Shown here one piece after another: positions 17,301 to 26,088 of a stretch of 64,000 bases of DNA; the first letter of the stretch is position 1, and each line of letters begins with the position of its first letter. The position numbers and the translations under genes are program-made. The DNA comes from Clostridium pasteurianum DSM 525 = ATCC 6013 (GTDB lineage Bacteria; Bacillota; Clostridia; Clostridiales; Clostridiaceae). The notes under the pieces are model-generated. The model saw nothing but the letters and a program-made list of their open reading frames with translations. It was not told the DNA's origin and did not search any database. The stretch covers positions 3,192,384 to 3,256,383 of the forward strand of contig NZ_CP009268.1 in the NCBI RefSeq assembly GCF_000807255.1. The letters run 5' to 3'.

Positions 17301-17854
17301 AACTTTATTGAAAGATTATCTCCATATTTCTGAAGATTAAATAATCTTTCCAGCATATTTCTTCTATCTTTTCCTTCAAGCTTTAAAAATTCACTGAATT
17401 TTCCCTGAGGAAGCACCACGGTTCTAGTAAAATCTTCCAATGTCAATCCAATTATCTCTTCACATTTGCCTGTTACACTTTTAGCTCCTTCTTCTAGAAT
17501 TATTTTCTCATTATTTTCTATACTTATTATTTTAGCTGATCTAGTCCTTACATTTCCTGTTTTAGGATCTCTTCTAAACTCTCTATCTACTCTATATCTT
17601 TTTATTTCTACTGAGGAAATTTGAAATTCAAAACTGACGTTCAGACTGCTGCAATTGGTATTCATATAATTTGAACTCTTTCTTGCAACTTCTCCGTATA
17701 ATGCTAAAGTAATGCCATCCAGTATTGTAGATTTACCACTACCTGTAGGACCAAATATTCCAAATAAACCTTTATCCGTCAATTTTTGAAAATCAATATC
17801 TTGACTGTCTATAAAGCTATTAAGCCCCTTTATCTTAAGTTTAATTGGTCTCAT
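14360..17854 (-). CDS. sbcC: exonuclease subunit SbcC (Rad50-like ATPase)
   Basis: SMC-like ATPase of 1,164 residues, partner of SbcD in the SbcCD nuclease that cleaves hairpins and DNA ends. Walker A is GPTGSGKST (about 35-43). Long coiled coils (about 180-1000, Lys/Glu rich) flank the zinc hook CPVC near residue 578. The C-terminal ATPase half has the signature LSGGETF and Walker B LELFFLDEGFGTLDD. Full length for the family. The start overlaps the end of sbcD by 14 bp, indicating translational coupling. Codon use matches neighbours. Confidence 0.95.
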   Translation of the reverse strand: MRPIKLKIKGLNSFIDSQDIDFQKLTDKGLFGIFGPTGSGKSTILDGITLALYGEVARKSSNYMNTNCSSLNVSFEFQISSVEIKRYRVDREFRRDPKTGNVRTRSAKIISIENNEKIILEEGAKSVTGKCEEIIGLTLEDFTRTVVLPQGKFSEFLKLEGKDRRNMLERLFNLQKYGDNLSIKLNGKIKREREKVNLLDGELKGYENVNNEILQDKTNTLIEKKEHYDRAQEELKICEKKYDEEKELWNLQEELKEQLHRKAELKEREEDINKDSKKISLAESALKLKPYVDSYEDTLKQIANINNNLIQLGNKMKVTEENKKKAEAQLEKAKRRKEKDLPDLTIRQQKVIDAIEEKRLLDVLNREKIILEENINDVEKRGKSTNIKIEKNRVIIDNINSSIMERENKVETLIVHEEHKRKIDEGILILNTLQNLSKQKEDLSASKKSVLLSLEKAKLKGKNLLKKIKDNKDLLNNSNEDLNNLLQNCPGDENTLLNLQSQLNTATEKWNKYKEYNTKLNNGTKNIEVFKKDLDKRESERVFLEEEIKKIKTSIKKAETENIAHNLRNTLLEGKPCPVCGSKHHSIENIKILEINNVDELNLDLDNRDKKYTLLMQEIIKLQTNIKAEDKNIEECNLKIRELGDGFKSISVDELKTKFDILKQHISKFNEKKVSLDKKIKSLIEEKGILEVEYSRESTKEIENGQQLKKIDNNLVSLEDELNKNNRQLELLKKDTSIEDFKSERDKISRKEKEKTLLEKEIKELRKRLDNELLIKEDLNKDISELREEFKENRTILIEKNKNIEEKKKAIKSKAGNIEDLEEIHLEICKAIKLINEEYEKSEENKNAIELLYNECNNDMISAKSKLLSLKERSVKDRDKLQSALGEEGIESIDKVKDNFMSREEIDKLKLLVEEYKNIVTKLTGNIENIKKKINNRILSEEQWLEIQNSKNNIQKTLKSLEEDKIRLETEVTTLKESFLKKKKLLVDREELEHKLALLDDLDKLFKGKKFVEFVAANQLKYVSIEACKWLKEITSGNYGLEVDDNGKFIIRDYKNGGAERDASTLSGGETFVTSLALALALSAQIQLKGTAPLELFFLDEGFGTLDDNLLEVVMDSLERIHNDRLSIGIISHVESIKNRVPVKLIVTAAQAGMGGSKVRIERS

Positions 17855-19064
17855 TTTCCTCTTCCCCTTCCCTTATAATAGATAACAATAAATCTACCAC
17901 TTCCGGCTGTGGTTCAACTTTTCTTTCCTTAAAGTAGAATTCCCTAAAAATGTCTTCAAAAGATTTTTCTGAAAAACTATTTATATTCAACTCATCATTA
18001 TTTCCCTCTAATATTTTAGGCATGATTTCCAAAATATCTTTTTTATTATTTTTCATCAACTTTATTTCATCTTCTCTTATATATCTGTCCGTTGTTATCT
18101 CAAGATAAACCCAGCAATTTCTATCTTTATTTTCTATACATTTCTCAATGGCTTCCTCAATGCTTTTACATTTCCAGAGCTCTATAGGTTTATATACTTT
18201 AAATTCAATCTCTTCAATATGGCAGTTTTCTCCCGCTTTTACATCTATAATAAAACATTTTTTCGTAAAATTGATTTCTTTCTTATTGTAATGTATGGGG
18301 GACCCAGCATATCTTGCTCTTCTATCCGTGCCAGGTACTATCTGAGGCTTATGTACGTGTCCTAGTGCAATATACTGAGCTTTTTCAGGAAAACAGCTTC
18401 CATCTACAATAAAACTACCTCCCAGCTGAATACTTCTCTCGGAGCCTGCTTCTTCACTTCCCATGGCAAATAGATGAGATACTGCTATATTTACAGTATC
18501 TTCTCTATAATTTTCACTTAAACTTTCAAATAAAGTTTTTACTCTGTCACTGTAAGAATCCAATTTTTCCTTTTCCTCGTCCATTGCCCCATACAATACT
18601 TCATTTAATCTCTTTTCGCTGGGGTAAGGAACTGTTAAAATTACAGCCCTTTCCCCTTTTATCCCAACTTCAATAAAGCCTTCTCCAGAATTAACAACCT
18701 TATGACTGCCATATTCTCCTGTTGGAACAACAGATTTTGGAGTACCCACCATTATAATTCCATGATCTCTTGCTAAAGGTCCTGCTGCTATAAGTCTATC
18801 AGGGTTATCATGATTACCTGATATCACCAAAGTTAATCTTTCACCCTTAGCAGATAATTTTTTTAATGTGTTATAAAACATTCTCTCTGCTCTTGCAGGG
18901 GGATTAGCATTATCATAAATATCTCCTGCAATAATTATTAAGTCGATGTCATTAGATTTTACTATTTCAACAAAGTCATTGAGAAAGGCATCCTGCTCAT
19001 CCATGCGACTGCAGCCCTCTAAATTTTTACCTAGATGCCAATCCGCTGTATGTAAAATTCTCAT
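17841..19064 (-). CDS. sbcD: exonuclease subunit SbcD (Mre11-like nuclease)
   Basis: Metallophosphoesterase nuclease of 407 residues. All signature motifs are visible: HTADWHLGK (about 5-13), AGDIYDNANPP (about 46), SGNHDNPDR, SHLF and ALGHVHKPQ. Together they bind two metal ions, probably Mn2+. The C-terminal part (about 280-407) is the capping/SbcC-binding domain. It acts with SbcC on DNA ends and hairpins. The start is supported by GGGGAAA just upstream of ATG 19064. First gene of a two-gene operon. Confidence 0.95.
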   Translation of the reverse strand: MRILHTADWHLGKNLEGCSRMDEQDAFLNDFVEIVKSNDIDLIIIAGDIYDNANPPARAERMFYNTLKKLSAKGERLTLVISGNHDNPDRLIAAGPLARDHGIIMVGTPKSVVPTGEYGSHKVVNSGEGFIEVGIKGERAVILTVPYPSEKRLNEVLYGAMDEEKEKLDSYSDRVKTLFESLSENYREDTVNIAVSHLFAMGSEEAGSERSIQLGGSFIVDGSCFPEKAQYIALGHVHKPQIVPGTDRRARYAGSPIHYNKKEINFTKKCFIIDVKAGENCHIEEIEFKVYKPIELWKCKSIEEAIEKCIENKDRNCWVYLEITTDRYIREDEIKLMKNNKKDILEIMPKILEGNNDELNINSFSEKSFEDIFREFYFKERKVEPQPEVVDLLLSIIREGEEENETN

Positions 19065-19194
19065 TTGTTTCCCCTACTTCCTTTTAACCTATTTGCTTTA
19101 GTACTATTTTACCATCTTCATAATCCTTATCATAGCCTAACTATATTATTGACAATAAAAAATATACAAACATATGTTCCGAACAAAAATATAA

Positions 19195-19235
19195 AAAATC
19201 ACAAGCAATATTATGTAAATATAACTTGTGATTTT
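19195..19235 (-). terminator. terminator of the sucrose operon
   Basis: Perfect 11-bp stem AAAATCACAAG / CTTGTGATTTT (19195-19205 with 19225-19235). It gives a T-rich tail when read on the minus strand, after scrB. Confidence 0.85.
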
Positions 19236-19297
19236 AAAAACTATAAATTTTAATACTCACAGCGTAGAAAATATTATGAGATTTTTATTATAGATTA

Positions 19298-20767
19298 TCA
19301 TAGTTCCCAGTACTTAACATCAAACTTTACATCACCATTTTTTGAATAAAAAATTATATCTCTGCTATCCCTATTAGGATATATTCTGGCTGTAAAAACT
19401 TCTTCCCCATCATTTACAAAGATCTCAATGGAAGAGGTATCCATAAATATGTGAAGCTTTAAATTACCATGATTTTTAACATCACATTTTCTAACTCCCT
19501 TTAAGCTTAATCCACTTTTATCTCTATCCAAAATTAATTTTTCACTTTTGACATCATAATAAATTACAGTTTCTTCACTTAAAGTTTCATTGCATCTCAG
19601 CTTTATCCCAAATTCTGAAACAGCACTCCAGGAAAAGTCACATAATAATTCATAACTATCACCATTTATGTTATTAAAATCAACCTGTTCATTTTTTATT
19701 TCAACATTTCTATAGGATATCTCATTTTTTCTTAAAAGTTTCATTTCCTCTGCTGGTTTTTGAATTATTCTATCATCTTTCATATCTAGTTCTCTTACCA
19801 TTGAAAGGCAGTGAAGCCAGCCATTTTTAACGGTAGGAGCTTCATCTTCATCCGGCAGTCCTATCCATCCTATCAAAAGCTTTCTTCCTCTATCATCCTC
19901 CATGAACTGAGGAGCATAGAATTCAAATCCTCTATCTAATTCCATAAAATTTTTATAATTTAATTTTCCAGTTTTGTAGTCCAAATTTCCTACAAGATAG
20001 CCACATTGATATATATTATTATACAGATCACCCTGCTTTTCAACTCCCTGAGGACAAAAGATCAATACATCCTTTCCCTTTATGTTTAGTAAGTTAGGAC
20101 ATTCCCACATATAGCCTAAAAAGCTCAAATCTTCTATATTTGATCCTGCTACTTCCCCTATCAAATTCCAATCAAATAAGTTATAAGAACTATAAAGTAT
20201 TGCAGTCCCCTGTTCTTTTACTGTTTGAGCTCCTATTACCATATACCATACTCCATCATGTTTCCAAACTTTAGGGTCTCTAAAATGTCTCGTATATCCC
20301 TCTGGCTGATTGTTTATAACTGGATTATCACTGCTTTTTATAAAGTTTATATTATCCTCAGTTTGTGCAATGCACTGATAGGTTTCTCTATTTCCACAGC
20401 TATTTTTGACATTCCCAGTATATATCAAAGTAAATTTACCATTGTAATCAACTGCACTGCCTGAATAGCATCCATCTTTGTCATACCAATCCCCTGGTGA
20501 AAGTGCTATGGGAAGCTGCTGCCAATTAACCAGATCAATACTCTTTACATGTCCCCAATATACTTTTTTACCTTTAGGGAAAAGAGGATTAAGCTGATAA
20601 AAGAGATGATACTCTCCATTTATGTTAATAAATCCATTGGGATCATTCATAAAACCTACTGGAGGCATTAAATGGTACTTCAATCTGTGATAATCACTAT
20701 TAACTCTTTCTTTCCCATCTGAAATTGCCTTATATGCCAATTTCATTAATTCTTCATTTTTATTCAT
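19298..20767 (-). CDS. scrB: sucrose-6-phosphate hydrolase (GH32)
   Basis: Glycoside hydrolase family 32 enzyme of 489 residues that splits sucrose-6-phosphate, delivered by the PTS, into glucose-6-phosphate and fructose. The nucleophile Asp lies in FMNDPNGF (about 39-46), the transition-state Asp in FRDPKVW and the acid/base Glu in WECPNL. The five-bladed propeller is followed by a C-terminal beta-sandwich (about 350-489). It lies 71 bases after scrA in the same operon, so it is induced with it by antitermination. No signal peptide, so cytoplasmic. Confidence 0.94.
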   Translation of the reverse strand: MNKNEELMKLAYKAISDGKERVNSDYHRLKYHLMPPVGFMNDPNGFININGEYHLFYQLNPLFPKGKKVYWGHVKSIDLVNWQQLPIALSPGDWYDKDGCYSGSAVDYNGKFTLIYTGNVKNSCGNRETYQCIAQTEDNINFIKSSDNPVINNQPEGYTRHFRDPKVWKHDGVWYMVIGAQTVKEQGTAILYSSYNLFDWNLIGEVAGSNIEDLSFLGYMWECPNLLNIKGKDVLIFCPQGVEKQGDLYNNIYQCGYLVGNLDYKTGKLNYKNFMELDRGFEFYAPQFMEDDRGRKLLIGWIGLPDEDEAPTVKNGWLHCLSMVRELDMKDDRIIQKPAEEMKLLRKNEISYRNVEIKNEQVDFNNINGDSYELLCDFSWSAVSEFGIKLRCNETLSEETVIYYDVKSEKLILDRDKSGLSLKGVRKCDVKNHGNLKLHIFMDTSSIEIFVNDGEEVFTARIYPNRDSRDIIFYSKNGDVKFDVKYWEL

Positions 20768-20838
20768 ATAACCATCACCATCAAATTTCTATTATTTTTA
20801 ATTCATTTTATATTAACTCACCAAGCAGCTCTGTAAGT

Positions 20839-22728
20839 TTATTCTACCCCGACTACCGCTAATCCATCACCTTGTTTTACTTTACCATATTTCAGTGATT
20901 TAACAAATTTCATTGAATCAGAATTTGTGACAATAATCATAATTATTGGAGATTCAGCTTCCTCCTTTACTAAATCCAGATCGAATTCCACTAATTTCTG
21001 CCCTTTCTTAACCACATCACCAGTTTTAACTAATGCATTAAACCCTTTACCATTCATCTTAACAGTGTCTATACCTATGTGAATAAGCACTTCAACTCCA
21101 TCACTGGTTTTAATAGCAACAGCATGTTTTGTATCAAACATCAGTGTTATACTTCCATCTACAGGTGCAACTACAACACCATCTTCCGGATCCACTGCTA
21201 TACCCTTTCCCAATAATTCTTCAGCAAAAGTCTTATCTGGTACCTTTTTAAGGGACATTGCATTTCCATTACTGGGTGATACTAAATTACAAAGAACACT
21301 TGCATCTGCCTCATTAATTTCCAAATCATCTAATTCTTCAACTTCTTCAGTATTTTCATTCTCTTCTTCTTTTATGCCAATAATAAATGCGATGATAAAA
21401 GCACCTGCAAAGGCTAAAACCAAACCTATTAAGTAGTGAATTATAGAACCCTGCTGTACAATTGCCGTTCCTGGTATACCAGTTACCCCAATACCATTCA
21501 TTGCAACTTTAGTTAATACAATATAACCGCCGCCTATAGCACCGCCTATAGCTGCTGCTACAAAAGGTCTTACAAATCTTAAATTAACTCCAAAGATTGC
21601 CGGTTCAGTTATTCCAAGCAAAGCTGATAGAGCAGCTGGAGAAGCAATTGCTTTTATCTTCTTATTTTTTGTCTTAAAGTAGACTGCAAGAGCAGCACCA
21701 CCTTGAGCTACATTGGCCATTGACCAAATTGGAAGCAGAAAGTTTTTATGAATCTCAGGATTTGCAATCAGAGCCGCCTCTATGGCATGAAAACTATGCT
21801 GTATCCCAGTAATAACAATTAATGAATAACAGCCTCCAAACAATATTCCTGCAAATACTCCTGCTGTATTATATAATGTTTGAAGCCCAAAAGAAATTCC
21901 ATCTCCAAGTAATCTTCCTGCAGGCCCTATTACTAATAATGAAAAAAATGCACTAATCATTAATGTAAAAAATGGTGTAAGTAAAATATCCAGTACATCT
22001 GGAATAATCTTTCTTAAAATCTTTTCTATACGACTCATTACCCAAACTGCAATCAATATTGGAAGAACTGTTCCCTGATAACCTACCATGCCAACATTAA
22101 GTCCAAACACAGAAATAGTTGTTTTAATTCCCTCACCAAGGGTCCATGCATTTTGCAGATCTGGATGTATCATTATAGCTCCCAATGCTGCTGCCAAAAA
22201 TGGATTGGTATCAAATTCTCTAGCGGCACTAAAAGCAATTAAAACTGGTAAAAATACAAAGGCTGCATTTGAAAACATATTTAACAATATATATATTCCA
22301 CTTTTATCATCTATCCAATGAAAAGTCTGAAACATACCTAGTAATCCCATCAAAAGGCCACTGGCAACTATTGCCGGAATAATTGGAACAAATATATTTG
22401 ACAGCATTCTTGCAAATTTTGCAAAGACATTCATATTTTTTGCTCCTGCTTTTTTAGTATCACTTAAGCTGGCTTGCTGAATGGAAGTTCCCTCTGTAAA
22501 TGCATTATAAACTTTATTTACTGTTCCCTGACCAATTATAATTTGAAGTTGCCCTGAGCTATTAAATACCCCTTTAACTGCATCAATTTTTTCAATCTTT
22601 TTTACGTCTGCCTTTTTTTCATCTTTTAAAATAACTCTCAATCTTGTGGCACAATGTGCTGCACTTGCTACGTTGCCTTCACCCCCTAAATACTTTAAGA
22701 TCTCTTTAGCTACTTTGCTATAATCCAT
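20839..22728 (-). CDS. scrA: PTS sucrose-type transporter EIIBCA
   Basis: A single 629-residue chain with all three PTS domains. EIIB is at about 1-90, with phospho-Cys in AAHCATRLR (about 26). The membrane EIIC is at about 110-460, and a linker follows. EIIA (glucose family) is at about 490-629, with phospho-His in VLIHIGIDTV. It imports and phosphorylates a sugar at the cytoplasmic membrane. The sucrose assignment rests on the adjoining scrB gene. By sequence alone a beta-glucoside would be possible. The ribosome site AAGGAGG is 8 bases before ATG 22728. It is preceded by a RAT/terminator switch. Confidence 0.92.
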   Translation of the reverse strand: MDYSKVAKEILKYLGGEGNVASAAHCATRLRVILKDEKKADVKKIEKIDAVKGVFNSSGQLQIIIGQGTVNKVYNAFTEGTSIQQASLSDTKKAGAKNMNVFAKFARMLSNIFVPIIPAIVASGLLMGLLGMFQTFHWIDDKSGIYILLNMFSNAAFVFLPVLIAFSAAREFDTNPFLAAALGAIMIHPDLQNAWTLGEGIKTTISVFGLNVGMVGYQGTVLPILIAVWVMSRIEKILRKIIPDVLDILLTPFFTLMISAFFSLLVIGPAGRLLGDGISFGLQTLYNTAGVFAGILFGGCYSLIVITGIQHSFHAIEAALIANPEIHKNFLLPIWSMANVAQGGAALAVYFKTKNKKIKAIASPAALSALLGITEPAIFGVNLRFVRPFVAAAIGGAIGGGYIVLTKVAMNGIGVTGIPGTAIVQQGSIIHYLIGLVLAFAGAFIIAFIIGIKEEENENTEEVEELDDLEINEADASVLCNLVSPSNGNAMSLKKVPDKTFAEELLGKGIAVDPEDGVVVAPVDGSITLMFDTKHAVAIKTSDGVEVLIHIGIDTVKMNGKGFNALVKTGDVVKKGQKLVEFDLDLVKEEAESPIIMIIVTNSDSMKFVKSLKYGKVKQGDGLAVVGVE

Positions 22729-22882
22729 TATTTAATCCTCCTTGTATATTTTCTATGCCAGAATACTATTTTTACTAAAAATAATGTTATCTTTTTTTAT
22801 AGTTTTAATTTATTTCTCTTACAAAATTTATGCTTATTAAAAATTCCGACATAATCAATACTTTAAATTTATAAAATAAAAA

Positions 22883-22929
22883 AACCTAAATTGAAAAGTA
22901 TACCTATTGTATATACTTCAATTTAGGTT
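22883..22929 (-). terminator. regulated terminator between sacT and scrA
   Basis: Stem AACCTAAATTGAA / TTCAATTTAGGTT (22883-22895 with 22917-22929), extended inside by AGTATA / TATACT, then a T run on the minus strand. It overlaps the RAT sequence by four bases, the standard arrangement for BglG-family switches. Confidence 0.92.
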
Positions 22930-22954
22930 TTGCCTGCATAACCAGTAACAATCC
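22926..22954 (-). promoter_or_regulatory. RAT antiterminator site upstream of scrA
   Basis: On the minus strand GGATTGTTACTG, GTTATGCAGG and CAAAACC in series. This closely matches the ribonucleic antiterminator consensus bound by SacT/LicT/BglG proteins. Confidence 0.92.
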
Positions 22955-22974
22955 CAGATATTAAATTTTATCTT

Positions 22975-23820
22975 TTAATTGTGCTCTATACTAGAAATAA
23001 CTCTCTGTATATGGAGAGTAAGATAGACTACTTCACCATCATTTATTTTATAATGATAATTTTTTTCAACAAATTTCTTTATTTTCAATGCACAATTATG
23101 AGGTTGTTTATAATTTTCCCTTACTATTTCTAAAAATTCGTCCTGATCCTGAGATAAAGTTTTATTTGAAATTACCCTTTGAGCAAAATACTTCAAATGT
23201 GTTATCAACCTATCATAGGAAATATCTTCTTCATTAAATTCTATGGTAAAAAAGTATTTTATTATATTCAATATTTGCTGAACAATTGTAGTTATATTCA
23301 TGGTATTATCCATGCTTTCATTAAGAGAAGCATCAATTAAATGCAATGCAATATAACCAGCTTCATCTATATTCATTTTGATATCGAGTTCTTTTTCAAT
23401 CAGTTTAATCGCCCATAGACCAACTTCATATTCTTTTTTATGAATCCTTTGAATTTCCCAAAGTAAATGATTTTTAAGATTAATCCCTTCCTTAAATCTT
23501 TTAATGGCAAAGGCTATATGATCTGTAAGTGCTATATAAATATGATCATAAAATTCCGTATTTAATTTTTCTTTACCGTAGCTTATTATAGCTTCAGATA
23601 ATTTTACATATTCCAAGGGAATTTCATTTATTAACTTTTGAAACTTTTCATTTTCAATTGTATTTTCCAGAATAAAGACTTTTTCAATTTTTGAATTAGA
23701 AATAATATCTCCTGTCTTCTTTTGAAAAGCAATTCCTCTTCCCATAACCACTTTTTCAAGCTTTGTATTCTTATCTAAAGTTGTAACTACATTGTTATTC
23801 AATATTTTTTTAATTATCAT
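22975..23820 (-). CDS. BglG-family transcription antiterminator (SacT/LicT-like)
   Basis: About 281 residues. The N-terminal co-antiterminator RNA-binding domain (about 1-55, IIKKILNNNVV...GRGIAF) is followed by two PTS regulation domains (PRD1 about 65-170, PRD2 about 175-281) with conserved His residues, for example DHIYIALTDHIAFA. When not phosphorylated by the sugar's EII, it binds RAT RNA and prevents termination. RAT sites precede both this gene and scrA, so it is autoregulated. ATG 23820 is chosen over the in-frame GTG 23829, which lies inside the GGGGTG ribosome site. Confidence 0.9.
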   Translation of the reverse strand: MIIKKILNNNVVTTLDKNTKLEKVVMGRGIAFQKKTGDIISNSKIEKVFILENTIENEKFQKLINEIPLEYVKLSEAIISYGKEKLNTEFYDHIYIALTDHIAFAIKRFKEGINLKNHLLWEIQRIHKKEYEVGLWAIKLIEKELDIKMNIDEAGYIALHLIDASLNESMDNTMNITTIVQQILNIIKYFFTIEFNEEDISYDRLITHLKYFAQRVISNKTLSQDQDEFLEIVRENYKQPHNCALKIKKFVEKNYHYKINDGEVVYLTLHIQRVISSIEHN

Positions 23821-23837
23821 AGTAATCACCCCAACGT

Positions 23838-24050
23838 TATGTGATATAAACAGAGTTCTTTGTTTCAGGTGGAATCTTTTCCCATCTGAAACTTACTAAC
23901 AGAGTTCTTAGTATCGGTATTTTCGATACTTAGAAATCGTTGTCCTTTAGGGTAAATCGTTATCCAGGTACGTAGCATCCGTTATTTCCCACTGTGCAAA
24001 GTGCGTTGGAAGTATTACGGATGGTAGTCATCGGATAAAATGCTATTATC
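23838..24050 (+). repeat. hairpin repeat family B, full copy in the sacT leader
   Basis: Series of inverted repeats: TTTCAGGTGG...CCCATCTGAAA; CTTAGTATCG / CGATACTTAG (perfect 10 bp, 7-base loop); and CATCCGTTAT...ATTACGGATG enclosing a small stem. It ends GGTAGTCATCGGATAAA. The first hairpin resembles that of family A. It separates the sacT RAT/terminator from the sacT start codon, so it is transcribed (antisense orientation) in the sacT leader. A second, shorter copy is at 40365-40470. Confidence 0.7.
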
Positions 24051-24123
24051 TATTATAAATATAACTTAATAGAATTATTTAAATATATCAATAATAACTA
24101 GCAAATTTATTATTCACATAATA

Positions 24124-24170
24124 AAACACCCAAATTAAAATAAATACAAATTTATCTTAACTTGGGTTTT
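24124..24170 (-). terminator. regulated terminator in the sacT leader
   Basis: Long imperfect stem with arms at about 24124-24144 and 24150-24170 (ACACCCAAATTAA against TTAACTTGGGTTTT). It overlaps the second RAT site. Confidence 0.88.
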
Positions 24171-24192
24171 GCCTGCCTAACAGTTACAATCC
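24165..24192 (-). promoter_or_regulatory. RAT antiterminator site in the sacT leader
   Basis: On the minus strand GGATTGTAACTG, TTAGGCAGG and CAAAACC in series, matching the RAT consensus and overlapping the terminator at 24124-24170. It allows autoregulation of the antiterminator gene. Confidence 0.9.
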
Positions 24193-24213
24193 CTTTATTC
24201 ATTTTATGAGCTT

Positions 24214-24242
24214 ATGATAACATTTTCATTATTATCTGTCAA
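24214..24242 (-). promoter_or_regulatory. sigma-A promoter of the sucrose regulon
   Basis: TTGACA (24237-24242), 17-base spacer, TATCAT (24214-24219) on the minus strand. The predicted start of transcription falls about 15 bases before the RAT site. Confidence 0.85.
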
Positions 24243-24397
24243 CATGTTTTTAACAATATTTTATTATCATTTTAACTTTTAGCTTATTTCAAATTTAAAA
24301 TAATTAGCACTGTATAGGATAAATTATTATACAAATAATTATAGTTTTATCTTTTGTAAAAGGAGTAAAGGGTGCAATTACGCACCCTTTACTTCAG

Positions 24398-26053
24398 CTA
24401 TATATTTTTAAATTTTAATTTTAAATCCTTTAAATCTTTTAATATTTTGTAATATTCCTTATCAAGAGCTTTAACATCATCCTTTTTAGAAGGAGCAGAA
24501 AGCTTACCTATAACTTCTGAAAGACGATTTTCAAGCACGAGTACTTGTTTTTTTATCTCTTCTTCTCTGTGAATTACAGGATTATTCTTTTTCTCCATAT
24601 ATTCTTCATAGGTTCCCCTTGAAGCTTCAATCTCATGATTTTCAATGTATAGAATATTATCTGCTATGGCATTTATAAATCTTCTGTCATGAGAAACCAA
24701 TAGGATAGTGCCAGAATAGTCCTTTAGTACCTTTTCAACAATTTCAAGAGAATCTACATCCAAATAATTAGTGGGTTCATCCAGTATAAGTAAATTTATA
24801 TCACTAAGTATAAGCTTTGCAAAACAAACTTTAACCCTTTCTCCTCCGCTTAGAACTTTAACCTTTTTATATACATCTTTATCTTTAAATAAAAGCCTTG
24901 CCAAGGTAATTCTAACAAAGTTTTCATCATATATGCTATTTTTAGTTACATTTTCAAGTATACTCAGTTCCTCCTCTACAATATCAAGACTCTGACTATA
25001 ATACCCTATTTTAAGAGCTTTTGATTTTTTTATTGAAACCTCTCCATTTATAATCATCTTTAAAAGAGTACTTTTTCCGCATCCATTGGGTCCTATAAGA
25101 GCATTTTTAGAATTATTATATATAGTAAATTCTGCATCTTTAAATATAATTTTATTTTTGAAGGCTTTATTTATGTTATTTCCACAGATAACTATATTAC
25201 TATGAAGTTTATTTTCTTCTGGTACATCTAGTTTTATCCTTTTTGTCTCAGGAGGTTTTCCCTTTATATTTATATGCTCTAATCTTTTCTCCATATTCTT
25301 TGTGGTTTTATTAAGATTGGCTTTTGCCTTCTGTCCACCCATTCTATGAAGTCTTGCCTCGGAATTTCCCATACGTTTTGGAGTCCTTTTTATAGAGTCC
25401 CCCTTCCTTTTCACATTTTCAATAGCTCCCTCAATTCTACCTTTCTCCTTTATATATTGTTCATATTCAAAGACTTCTCTGTTATATTCCTGATCTTTCT
25501 GTTCTCTATAACTTCTGTAGTTACCTCTATATTCTTTAATTTTTCCCTTATTTAAATCAATTATCTTGTTGCACAATCTATCAAGAAATTCTCTATCATG
25601 AGATACAATTATAAAAGCTCCTCTATACTTTCTAAATTTTTCTTCAAGAATTTCTATACCTTCAATATCTAAATTACTGGTAGGCTCATCAGCTATTATC
25701 ATATTACTGTTTTCATAAAATCCCTTAGCAAGCTTAAATCTAGTCTTTTCCCCTCCGCTTAAATTACTATCCCATTTTATATTAGCACCAAAGGCTTTGG
25801 CAGCCTCACTATCTATACTTCCCTGAATCTCTTTATCAAGCTGTCCTATTAAGCTGAATTTACCATAGCTTTTAACGGTTCCTTCGTATTCATTGTCTAT
25901 TCCAGCAAGTATATTTATAAGTGTAGTTTTACCTTCACCATTAATACCTACAAGACCAATTCTATCCTCAGAATATATCTTAAGATCTTTTATATCAAGT
26001 ATTAACCTGTCTCCAAAATACTTTTTTATACTTTTACATTCCATTAACAACAA
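24398..26053 (-). CDS. ABC-F ribosomal protection ATPase (antibiotic resistance type)
   Basis: Soluble tandem ATPase of 551 residues without membrane segments. NBD1 has Walker A GINGEGKTT and signature LSGGEKTR. The interdomain P-site/antibiotic-resistance linker is about 190-290. NBD2 has GPNGCGKST and LSGGERVK. A C-terminal helical extension is about 500-551. The layout matches Vga/Lsa/VmlR/CplR-type ABC-F proteins that displace lincosamides, streptogramins A or pleuromutilins from the ribosome. This subclass assignment is inferred from layout and leader. The start is probably TTG 26053 (spacing to AAGGAGGGG), with ATG 26044 the alternative. It is preceded by an attenuator. Confidence 0.85.
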   Translation of the reverse strand: MLLMECKSIKKYFGDRLILDIKDLKIYSEDRIGLVGINGEGKTTLINILAGIDNEYEGTVKSYGKFSLIGQLDKEIQGSIDSEAAKAFGANIKWDSNLSGGEKTRFKLAKGFYENSNMIIADEPTSNLDIEGIEILEEKFRKYRGAFIIVSHDREFLDRLCNKIIDLNKGKIKEYRGNYRSYREQKDQEYNREVFEYEQYIKEKGRIEGAIENVKRKGDSIKRTPKRMGNSEARLHRMGGQKAKANLNKTTKNMEKRLEHINIKGKPPETKRIKLDVPEENKLHSNIVICGNNINKAFKNKIIFKDAEFTIYNNSKNALIGPNGCGKSTLLKMIINGEVSIKKSKALKIGYYSQSLDIVEEELSILENVTKNSIYDENFVRITLARLLFKDKDVYKKVKVLSGGERVKVCFAKLILSDINLLILDEPTNYLDVDSLEIVEKVLKDYSGTILLVSHDRRFINAIADNILYIENHEIEASRGTYEEYMEKKNNPVIHREEEIKKQVLVLENRLSEVIGKLSAPSKKDDVKALDKEYYKILKDLKDLKLKFKNI

Positions 26054-26088
26054 AAAATCCCCTCCTTAAACCTAGAGAGGATAGCATC
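26054..26088 (-). terminator. attenuator terminator abutting the ABC-F start codon
   Basis: On the minus strand ATCCTCTC pairs with GAGGGGAT (one G-U) and is followed by TTTTTTGTTG. The 3' arm contains the ribosome site AAGGAGGGG, so the hairpin both terminates and hides the start. This is typical of inducible ABC-F genes. Confidence 0.8.
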
